12,380 nt of DNA, taken from NCBI GenBank assembly GCA_900546105.1, contig URBP01000064.1, positions 1 through 12,380 of the forward strand, given 5' to 3'. The notes below the pieces were generated by a model. The model had not been told where the DNA came from and ran no database searches. It saw nothing but the letters and a program-made list of their open reading frames with translations. The position numbers were made by a program, and so were the translations under genes. How positions within the stretch are numbered: the stretch's first letter is position 1; every line of letters begins with the position of its first letter. This document shows positions 1-5,851 of the stretch, piece by piece. The stretch is from an uncultured Collinsella sp. (GTDB taxonomy: Bacteria > Actinomycetota > Coriobacteriia > Coriobacteriales > Coriobacteriaceae).

Positions 1-875
1 TCCTCGCTCTGCCACGCGCCCACGCCGGGGTAGTTGCCGTAGCGGTTGAAATAGATCGAGTCATCGCCCGTGTGGTTGAAGACGCCGTCCAGAATGATGG
101 AGATGCCCAGCTTCTCGGCCGCCTGGCACAGCTCGGTAAAGTCCTGCTCGGTGCCCAGGATCGGGTCGATCTTGGTGTAGTCGGCCGTGTCGTAGCGGTG
201 GTTGCTCGCGGCTTCAAAAATGGGGTTGAGGTAGATGGCCGTAAAGCCCAGCTCGGCGATGCGAGGCAGGTCTTCCTGGATGCCCTTGAGCGACCCGCCG
301 TAGAAGTCCCAGGTTTTGATGGAGCCGTCTTCGGCGCGCTCGTACACGGGCGGCTCGTTCCAGTCCTCGACCATGCGGCGCTGGATTCCGTTGCGTGGTT
401 TTTCGACCTCGGCCAGCGTGCGCTCGCGCCAGTTTTCATCTCGGGCGTAGCGATCGGGGAAGATCTGGTAGACCATGCCACGCTCGTACCACTCGGGACG
501 CACTTCGCGGTGCTTATAGACGGTAATCTGGAAGGACGGAACCTCGGCGTAGTGGTAAGTTACGCCCTCTCCGCCGGTGCGACCCTGCGGTGCGCCCAAG
601 CGGACCTCGGGCTGGCCCTCGATATTGCATATAAAGCTGTACCACACAAGACACGGTTCAGTGCATTTGAGCTCGCCGGTAAAAATGCCATCGCCTTCGT
701 GCTCCATTGGGATCAGGGTCTCGCCGACTTCATCGACCCAGGTGCGCAGCGTAAGCGTTGCCTGGTTGGGATCGGCATCCTCCAAAATCACCGAGAGTGC
801 AACGGAAGTTCCAGTGGTCACAGCGCCAAACGGAGTGCGAAACTGCGGTAGACGGCTGTTGTGTATCAATCTCAT
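1..875 (-). CDS. GH13 alpha-glucan hydrolase (neopullulanase/cyclomaltodextrinase-like), 5' part only
   Basis: This is the N-terminal 291 codons of a glycoside hydrolase family 13 enzyme; the 3' part lies beyond the left edge. Residues 1 to about 125 form a beta-rich domain of the size of the N-terminal carbohydrate-binding domain (CBM34-like) of neopullulanases. The TIM barrel then begins with MVYQIFPDRY (134-143), followed by FYGGSLKGIQEDLPRIAELG (191-210), LNPIF (216-220), SNHRYDTADY (224-233) and conserved region I DGVFNH (263-268). The catalytic nucleophile, acid/base and third Asp would lie outside the window, so activity cannot be judged. The ATG at 875 is the first start codon after an in-frame TAA upstream, but its ribosome-binding site is weak. 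No signal peptide is visible, so a cytoplasmic maltodextrin- or cyclodextrin-cleaving role is inferred. The YQIFPDRY motif favours the GH13_20 type over secreted amylases. It has its own promoter region, separate from the glg genes. Confidence 0.85.
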   Translation of the reverse strand, partial: MRLIHNSRLPQFRTPFGAVTTGTSVALSVILEDADPNQATLTLRTWVDEVGETLIPMEHEGDGIFTGELKCTEPCLVWYSFICNIEGQPEVRLGAPQGRTGGEGVTYHYAEVPSFQITVYKHREVRPEWYERGMVYQIFPDRYARDENWRERTLAEVEKPRNGIQRRMVEDWNEPPVYERAEDGSIKTWDFYGGSLKGIQEDLPRIAELGFTAIYLNPIFEAASNHRYDTADYTKIDPILGTEQDFTELCQAAEKLGISIILDGVFNHTGDDSIYFNRYGNYPGVGAWQSE

Positions 876-898
876 GGTACGGTCCAGTTCAATAGAAT

Positions 899-916
899 CA
901 TGGCCTGCGGGCCATG
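899..916 (-). promoter_or_regulatory. Leader hairpin upstream of the GH13 gene
   Basis: A perfect 7-bp inverted repeat, CATGGCC-N4-GGCCATG, ends 23 nt before the GH13 start codon, inside the probable 5' untranslated region. A stable GC-rich tetraloop hairpin here could affect mRNA stability or translation. There is no T-tract, so it is not an intrinsic terminator. Its function is unknown. Confidence 0.4.
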
Positions 917-936
917 GGTTTTACGCCTAAGATGTA

Positions 937-966
937 AGTATATCTGTAGTACACAGGGTGTATAAA
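937..966 (-). promoter_or_regulatory. Putative sigma70-type promoter of the GH13 gene
   Basis: Read on the minus strand there is a -35-like TTTATA (961-966, 4/6 matches) and a -10 TATACT (937-942, 5/6 matches) separated by 18 bp. It lies about 60 nt before the GH13 start. A GTTTACCAT motif copy sits directly upstream of the -35, at 975-983, where a regulator could act. The match was made by eye only. Confidence 0.45.
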
Positions 967-970
967 CAAC

Positions 971-1017
971 ATCCGTTTACCATCGGCGAACGGTTGTCCT
1001 AGAAAATCGTTTTACCA
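971..1017. promoter_or_regulatory. Two copies of the GTTT(T)ACCA operator-like motif
   Basis: ATCCGTTTACCAT (971-983) and AAAATCGTTTTACCA (1003-1017) lie upstream of the GH13 promoter, about 34 bp apart in direct orientation. The same words recur in the glgB/HAD divergent region (10871-10958). Read on the minus strand, the core TGGTAAAACG resembles half of a LacI-family operator with a central CG. The identity of the regulator is unknown and it is not in the window. Confidence 0.45.
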
Positions 1018-1029
1018 CTACCTACAGAG

Positions 1030-1056
1030 AAGGGGCGCCCGGTTGGAGCGCCCCTT
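1030..1056 (-). terminator. Terminator-like hairpin after glgA
   Basis: A 9-bp perfect stem, AAGGGGCGC (1030-1038) and GCGCCCCTT (1048-1056), with a 9-nt loop lies 34 nt past the glgA stop codon. It is the natural end of the glgBPCDA transcript. The tract following on the minus strand (TTCTCTGT) is only moderately T-rich, so termination may be incomplete or factor-assisted. It separates the glg genes from the promoter of the GH13 gene. Confidence 0.6.
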
Positions 1057-1090
1057 GCTTAGGGTTTGATGAGGTTTTGGATCGTCTGGA

Positions 1091-3376
1091 TTAGCGGCGC
1101 TTGCGGGTGGCCGTTGCCTTGCGGACGGAAGTCTTCTTCGACGGCGCCTTTTTCTCGGTTGCGGCGGCGGGGGAGACCGGGGTCTCCATTGTGGGCTCGG
1201 GCTTGGCCTTTACTGCGGGTTTGGCCTCGGCCTTAGCTTCCGCCTTAGGAGCAGCAGCCTTGGTCGTGGTCTTTTTGGCCGTCGTTGCAGTGCGCTTGCG
1301 CGTGGTGGTCTTGGCGGTCGGCTTGGCCTCGACAGCTGCCTCGGCCTTGGGCTCGGCGGCTGCCTCCTCGGCCTTGGTCGCAGTAGCATTTGCGGCGGCC
1401 TTCGGAGCGGCCTTGGTCGCAGTAGCCTTGACGGCCGTCGACTTCGTTGCCGTGGTCTTCTTGGCGGTCGTTGCCTTCTTGGCGGTCGTGGTCGTCTTCT
1501 TGGCAGCGGTCTTTGCCGGAGCCTTGGCGGCCGGCTTGGCCTCTGCGACCTCGGCCTTTACCTCGGGAGCAGCCTCGGCCTCGGCGGCTTTCTTGGCAGC
1601 GGCGGTGGTGCGCTTGCGCGCGGTCGTTGTCTTGGCAGCGGTGGTCTTGCTCGCGGTCGCGGTCTTGCTCGCAGCGGCTTTCGTGGTCGTGGCCTTCTTC
1701 GCCGTCGTCTTACGAGTCGCGGTCTTCTTAGCTGCGGGCTTTACAGCAGGCTTGACCTCGACCTCTGCCTTGGGAGCAACCTCAGCCTTCACCTCAGGCT
1801 CGGCCTTTGCGGGCTCAGCCTCAACAGACTTCTCCTCGGCCTTGGGCTCCTCGGCGGCCACCGGCTCAGCAACAGCCTCAGGCTCGTCGACAACAGCCGC
1901 TGGCCTCTCAATCTCCGGATGCATAAAGAAGTACAGGTCCAGATACTTGTCGGCCGAGCGCGTCCAGCTAAAGTCCTGGCTCATGGCCTGCGTGACCAGC
2001 TGGTTCCAGGCATCGCGGTTGTCCCAGAACAGGCGTGCCGCACGGAACACGGCGTCGCCCATCTCGTCGCCGTTAAAGTTACTAAACGAGAAGCCTGTGC
2101 CCTCGCCGGTAAACTCGTTATACGGGATCACGGTGTCCTTCAGACCACCGGTCTCGCGCACGATGGGCAGGGTGCCGTAGCGCATGGCGATGATCTGCGA
2201 CAGGCCGCAGGGCTCAAACTTCGAAGGCATCAGGAACATGTCGGCGGCAGCATACATGCGCTGTGACAGCGCCGGATCGAACTCAATGCGTGCGGCCATG
2301 GTGCCGGGGTACTTGCCCTGGAAGTAGCGTAGACCGTCCTCGTAGTCGCGGTCGCCGGTGCCCAGCACCGCCACCTGCACGCCGCCGGCCAAAATGCGGT
2401 CGAGCGCGTACATGACCAGGTCCATGCCCTTCTGGCGCGTCAGGCGCGTGACCATTACCATGAGCGGACGATCGTCACGAACCTCGAGCCCCAGCTCCTC
2501 CTGCAGCCTGGCCTTGCACACGGCCTTGCCCGCGCGGTCGTCGACCGTGTAGTTGGCGGCAATGCGCTTATCAGTCGCCGGGTCAAAGCCCGCAACGTCG
2601 ATGCCATTCAAAATGCCCTGCAGCGCATACGAGCGCTCGCGCAGCACGCCGTCCAGACCCTCGCCAAATTCGGGCGTCTGGATCTCGTTGGCATAGGTGG
2701 GGCTCACCGTGGTGATGGCATCGGCATAGCGCAGCGCGCCCAGCATGTAGTTGATGCTGCAGGCGTCGCAACGCAGCTGCGAGGCGGCCGCCGGAATATG
2801 CGCCACACCAAGGATGTCCTCCATCACGGTGTCGCTAAACTGGCCCTGGAACGCCACGTTGTGGATCGAGAACACGGTCTTTACGCGGTCATACAGCGGC
2901 AGGCCCTGGTAGAACTCGCGCAAAAACACGGGCGCCAGCGCCGTCTGCCAGTCGTTGCAGTGCAGGATGTCGCACTCAAAGCCGGCCGGCAGGTGCTGCA
3001 GGCTCTCGGTGATGGCCTTGGAGAAGAACGCAAAACGCTCGCCGTCGTCAAAGAAGCCGTACGGATAGTCGCGCGCAAAGTAGCGCTCGTTGTCGATGAA
3101 CATATAGGTGACGCCGTCGTGCTCGAGCTTCTCGAGACCGCAGTACTCGTTGCGCCAGCCCAGGCTCACGTAAAAATCGGAGAAGTGCTCCATCTGCGCC
3201 TTGTACTCATCCTTGATGGTGGCGTACTTAGGCACCATCACAATGACTTCGGCGCCGGCGCGCACAAGCGCCGCAGGCAGCGAGCCCGCCACGTCGCCCA
3301 GGCCGCCGGTCTTCACAAACGGCGCGCACTCGGCCGAGGCAAACACGATCTGCATCTTTTTGCTGGAATCTGCCAT
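1091..3376 (-). CDS. glgA: Glycogen synthase GlgA with a long Lys/Ala/Thr-rich C-terminal tail
   Basis: This GT5 glycogen synthase transfers glucose from ADP-glucose to the non-reducing ends of alpha-1,4-glucan in the cytoplasm. The catalytic part covers residues 1 to about 487, the usual full length of bacterial GlgA. It has the ADP-glucose-binding KTGGLGD (22-28), HCNDWQTA (139-146), RLTRQKG (311-317, with the conserved Arg and Lys) and SKFEPCGL (385-392, catalytic-site Glu388). Residues from about 490 to 761 are an extra low-complexity tail absent from typical GlgA. It alternates Glu/Pro/Ala-rich blocks with Lys/Thr/Ala-rich blocks and ends in RKATATRKRR. The ATG at 3376 was chosen because GGGAGA lies 4 nt before it; the ATG 12 nt upstream (3388) has no ribosome-binding site and overlaps this one. 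It is the last gene of the glg cluster, 90 nt after glgD. The enzyme assignment is firm; the function of the tail is not known. Confidence 0.95.
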   Translation of the reverse strand: MADSSKKMQIVFASAECAPFVKTGGLGDVAGSLPAALVRAGAEVIVMVPKYATIKDEYKAQMEHFSDFYVSLGWRNEYCGLEKLEHDGVTYMFIDNERYFARDYPYGFFDDGERFAFFSKAITESLQHLPAGFECDILHCNDWQTALAPVFLREFYQGLPLYDRVKTVFSIHNVAFQGQFSDTVMEDILGVAHIPAAASQLRCDACSINYMLGALRYADAITTVSPTYANEIQTPEFGEGLDGVLRERSYALQGILNGIDVAGFDPATDKRIAANYTVDDRAGKAVCKARLQEELGLEVRDDRPLMVMVTRLTRQKGMDLVMYALDRILAGGVQVAVLGTGDRDYEDGLRYFQGKYPGTMAARIEFDPALSQRMYAAADMFLMPSKFEPCGLSQIIAMRYGTLPIVRETGGLKDTVIPYNEFTGEGTGFSFSNFNGDEMGDAVFRAARLFWDNRDAWNQLVTQAMSQDFSWTRSADKYLDLYFFMHPEIERPAAVVDEPEAVAEPVAAEEPKAEEKSVEAEPAKAEPEVKAEVAPKAEVEVKPAVKPAAKKTATRKTTAKKATTTKAAASKTATASKTTAAKTTTARKRTTAAAKKAAEAEAAPEVKAEVAEAKPAAKAPAKTAAKKTTTTAKKATTAKKTTATKSTAVKATATKAAPKAAANATATKAEEAAAEPKAEAAVEAKPTAKTTTRKRTATTAKKTTTKAAAPKAEAKAEAKPAVKAKPEPTMETPVSPAAATEKKAPSKKTSVRKATATRKRR
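1094..1909 (-). repeat. Low-complexity repetitive region coding the GlgA tail
   Basis: About 270 codons built from recurring Ala, Lys, Thr, Glu and Pro codons. Exact direct repeats are visible. A 19-nt unit, CGGCCTTGGTCGCAGTAGC, occurs at 1369-1387 and 1408-1426, a 39-nt (13-codon) period. TTCTTGGCGGTCGT occurs at 1458-1471 and 1476-1489, an 18-nt (6-codon) period. In-frame periods suggest growth by slippage or unequal recombination. Acidic blocks lie at about residues 497-543, 598-614 and 669-685. Basic blocks lie at about 544-597, 615-668, 687-725 and 744-761. Confidence 0.8.
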
Positions 3377-3399
3377 ATTGTCTCCCATGTTGCAATTCG

Positions 3400-3435
3400 A
3401 GAATAGCCGCCTGGCGCTAACCGGGCGGCTATTCT
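3400..3435 (-). promoter_or_regulatory. Strong hairpin in the glgD-glgA junction
   Basis: AGAATAGCCGCC (3400-3411) pairs perfectly with GGCGGCTATTCT (3424-3435), a 12-bp stem. Three further pairs inside (one G-T) leave a 6-nt loop. It starts 31 nt after the glgD stop and ends 23 nt before the glgA start. There is no T-tract on the minus strand, so a processing or stability element, or a partial attenuator that sets GlgA level relative to GlgC/GlgD, is more likely than a full terminator. Confidence 0.6.
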
Positions 3436-3466
3436 ACATGTTACGAGCGATGTTGCGGTGCCAACG

Positions 3467-4594
3467 TTAACGTACGATGGTGGTGTCGGAAGTTAACGGA
3501 GCCTTGCCCAGCACCAGGATGTTCTCGGGCGTGCCGCGAAGCTCGGTGTTGGTGGGAACCACGTTGTTTTTGTCCAGAATGGCGTTCTCAACGCGGGCGC
3601 CGCTCTTGATGATGCAGCTCTGGTTGATGATCGAGTTGGTCACCGAAGCGCCTTCCTCGACCACGACGCCGCGCGACAGGATCGAGTTGCGCACGGTGCC
3701 CTTGATGATGCAGCCGGCCGAGATAATCGAGTTGCACGCGTGGCTGCCGGTCGCATAGCGCGAAGGCGGCACGTCGTGAGCCTTGGTCAGGATCGGGCGC
3801 TCGGGATCGAAGAGCTGGTCGGCCACGGTCTGGTCGAGCAGGTCCATGCTGCGGCGATACAGCGACTTCTCGCTAAACACGCCCACGACCTCGCCCTTGT
3901 ACTCGTAGCTGCACACGTCGATGTTGCCAAAGTCGCCCTGGAGCGCCTCGAGCAGGTCCAGATAGTCGGCGGCCTGGTAGTGGTCGATGATCTCGAGCAG
4001 CGTCTCGCGGTTGACGATGCAGCAGTCCATGGAGGCGTTGTCGCCGTACACGACACCGGCGCTCACGCCCGTCAGGCGGCCGTTCTCGTTAATCTCGAGC
4101 TTGGTCTCGTCATCGACGTTGCGCGTGGCCTTGCAGTACACCACGGTCATCTGGGCACCGGAGTTCTCGTGCGCCTCGATGATGGTGTTGAGGTCCATGT
4201 TAAAGATGATGTTGGTGCCCATCATCACAACATAGGGCTTCTCCGAGCGCTGGAACAGCGTCTTGTTGGAGATGATGTCGCGCAGCAAGAAGCGCATGCC
4301 GCCCTTGGTGGTGCCATACGCGTTGCCGGGCACCATGAACAGGCCGCCCTTCTTGCGGTCCAGGCCCCAGTCCTTACCCGAGCCCACGTGGTCGATCAGC
4401 GAACGGTAGTTACCCGGCATGACGACGCCGACAGTCTTGATGCCGGCATTCATCATGTTGGACAGCGGAAAGTCGATCAGGCGGTAGCGGCCCAAAAACG
4501 GAACGGACGCGATGGGGCGGTCCTTGAGCAGGACACTGCCGTAGGACGAAGAGTAGTTAGCGGTGATATAACCGATGGCCTTGCGATTGATCAT
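3467..4594 (-). CDS. glgD: GlgD, non-catalytic-type subunit of ADP-glucose pyrophosphorylase
   Basis: GlgD is a GlgC paralogue that in Firmicutes forms a heteromer with GlgC and raises ADP-glucose synthesis. At 375 residues it has the usual length. The nucleotidyltransferase fold is recognisable from RPIASVPFLGRYRLIDFPLS (26-45), GSGKDWGLD (71-79) and the C-terminal left-handed beta-helix hexapeptides (about 290-345). The Gly-rich nucleotide loop of GlgC (GGQGSRLG) is replaced by TANYSSSYG (11-19). The catalytic Asp of the SGDH motif is replaced in MGTN (125-128), as expected for a subunit with little activity of its own. The ATG at 4594 was chosen because a strong AGGGGGA site lies 8 nt before it; the longer in-frame ATG at 4633 would overlap glgC by 35 nt and adds non-family sequence. 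It starts 4 nt after the glgC stop, which implies coupled translation and matched amounts of the two subunits. Confidence 0.92.
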   Translation of the reverse strand: MINRKAIGYITANYSSSYGSVLLKDRPIASVPFLGRYRLIDFPLSNMMNAGIKTVGVVMPGNYRSLIDHVGSGKDWGLDRKKGGLFMVPGNAYGTTKGGMRFLLRDIISNKTLFQRSEKPYVVMMGTNIIFNMDLNTIIEAHENSGAQMTVVYCKATRNVDDETKLEINENGRLTGVSAGVVYGDNASMDCCIVNRETLLEIIDHYQAADYLDLLEALQGDFGNIDVCSYEYKGEVVGVFSEKSLYRRSMDLLDQTVADQLFDPERPILTKAHDVPPSRYATGSHACNSIISAGCIIKGTVRNSILSRGVVVEEGASVTNSIINQSCIIKSGARVENAILDKNNVVPTNTELRGTPENILVLGKAPLTSDTTIVR

Positions 4595-4598
4595 CGGA

Positions 4599-5747
4599 TC
4601 ATTCCCCCTTCCCGATAACGACGTCATTTCCAACGACGGCCGTATCCTTGGTGGTATCGACAGAGCCGAGCTTCACGCCCTCTTCGACCGTGGAGTTCTC
4701 GCCCAAAATAGCGCGGCAGATGTGCGCGCCGCTCTTAACGTGCGCACCCGGCAGCAGCACGGAGTCCTCGACCACGGCGCGCTCCTCGATGATGACATCG
4801 GTCGAAAGGATCGAGTGGCGAGCGGTGCCGTAGATCTTGCAGCCATTGGAGACCAGGCAGTCGTCTAGGCGGCCGTCCGGGCCAATGTAGTGCGGCGGAC
4901 GCGTGGTGATGTTGGACATGATGGGGAAGTTCTTGTCGAACAGATCGAACTCGGGGTTGTTACCCAGCAGGTCCATCGAGGTCTCATGGAAGCTGGCGAT
5001 GGTGCCGACGTCCTTCCAGAAGCCGTGGAACTCGTAGCTGTACAGGCGCTTGTTCTCACCGAGCAGCTTGGGGATGATGTCCTTGCCAAAGTCGTGGCTC
5101 GAGCGCTGGTCCAGAGCGTCCTCCTCGAGCGCCTCGATCAGCACGTCGGCCGAGAAGATGTAGATGCCCATGGACGCGAGGTTCGAATCGGGCTTCTCGG
5201 GCTTCTCGGTAAACTTGGTGATGCGGCCGTCTTCGGGGTCGGTGGTCAGGATGCCAAAGCGGCTGGCCTCCTCCCACGGAACGGGCATAACGCTCACCGT
5301 GAGGTCTGCGTTGTTCTCAATGTGCGTCTTGAGCATCTTGCGGTAGTCCATGCGATACAGGTGATCGCCCGAAAGAATCAGGACGTACTTGGGGTCGTTG
5401 GCCTTGATGTAGTCGAGGTTCTGCGTAATGGCGTCGGCCGTGCCCGCATACCAGGCGCCGCCTGTCTGCGTCTCGTACGGCGGCAGGATCGACACGCCGC
5501 CGTCGCGGCTGTCCAGATCCCACGCCTCGCCGGAGCCCACGTAGGCATGCAGCAGGTAGGGACGGTACTGCGTCAGAACGCCCACCGTGTCGATGCCCGA
5601 GTTGGAGCAGTTGGACAGCGAAAAGTCGATAATGCGGAACTTGCCACCAAAGCTAACCGCCGGCTTGGCGATCTTTTGGGTGAGTGCCCCCAATCGGCTG
5701 CCCTGTCCTCCTGCGAGGAGCATCGCGATGCATTCTTTCTTACTCAT
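4599..5747 (-). CDS. glgC: Glucose-1-phosphate adenylyltransferase (ADP-glucose pyrophosphorylase) catalytic subunit
   Basis: GlgC makes ADP-glucose and pyrophosphate from ATP and glucose-1-phosphate, the committed step of glycogen synthesis. The 382 residues match the family. Visible motifs are the nucleotide loop GGQGSRLG (13-20), AKPAVSFGGKFRIIDFSLSN (27-46), the catalytic SGDH (126-129, Asp128), the glucose-1-phosphate-binding FTEKP (179-183, Lys182), and a C-terminal beta-helix domain from about residue 290. A strong AAGGAG lies 6 nt before the ATG. It is followed directly by glgD, so the functional enzyme is probably a GlgC/GlgD heteromer. The N-terminus begins MSKKECIAMLLAGGQ, without the longer N-terminal segment present in the E. 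coli enzyme, as in Firmicutes-type GlgC. Allosteric behaviour cannot be read from the sequence. Confidence 0.96.
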   Translation of the reverse strand: MSKKECIAMLLAGGQGSRLGALTQKIAKPAVSFGGKFRIIDFSLSNCSNSGIDTVGVLTQYRPYLLHAYVGSGEAWDLDSRDGGVSILPPYETQTGGAWYAGTADAITQNLDYIKANDPKYVLILSGDHLYRMDYRKMLKTHIENNADLTVSVMPVPWEEASRFGILTTDPEDGRITKFTEKPEKPDSNLASMGIYIFSADVLIEALEEDALDQRSSHDFGKDIIPKLLGENKRLYSYEFHGFWKDVGTIASFHETSMDLLGNNPEFDLFDKNFPIMSNITTRPPHYIGPDGRLDDCLVSNGCKIYGTARHSILSTDVIIEERAVVEDSVLLPGAHVKSGAHICRAILGENSTVEEGVKLGSVDTTKDTAVVGNDVVIGKGE

Positions 5748-5786
5748 CGATTTCTCCTTCTGTCATCGATGTTCCTAACCCATTAG

Positions 5787-5817
5787 CGACGGGCGCGGCG
5801 CACTGTCACGCCCGTCG
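5787..5817 (-). promoter_or_regulatory. Hairpin in the glgP-glgC junction
   Basis: CGACGGGCG (5787-5795) and CGCCCGTCG (5809-5817) form a perfect 9-bp GC-rich stem with a 13-nt loop in the 104-nt space between glgP and glgC. It lies 34 nt after the glgP stop. No T-tract follows on the minus strand. It could be an RNA processing or stability element, or a weak terminator limiting read-through into glgC. Confidence 0.5.
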
Positions 5818-5851
5818 AGTAATGCCGTGCGGCAAAGGGAGCTCGCGCGCT

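Noticed and set aside
72..851. A 259-residue open frame on the plus strand near the left edge
   Set aside because: The minus strand here encodes clear GH13 motifs (YQIFPDRY, DGVFNH); the plus-strand frame is a shadow.
1369..1489. Short direct repeats as a CRISPR array or mobile element end
   Set aside because: The repeats are in-frame coding repeats of a low-complexity tail, with no unique spacers, terminal inverted repeats or transposase.
1091..1909. The GlgA tail as a frameshift artefact or a separate fused gene
   Set aside because: The frame is continuous with the synthase. The composition is that of known low-complexity tails, and GlgB has a similar one in a different place, so a sequencing error is unlikely.
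1101..2180. A 359-residue open frame on the plus strand that looks like a membrane protein (long Ala/Val/Leu runs)
   Set aside because: It is the reverse reading of the Lys/Ala/Thr tail codons of glgA, which gives hydrophobic residues by chance.
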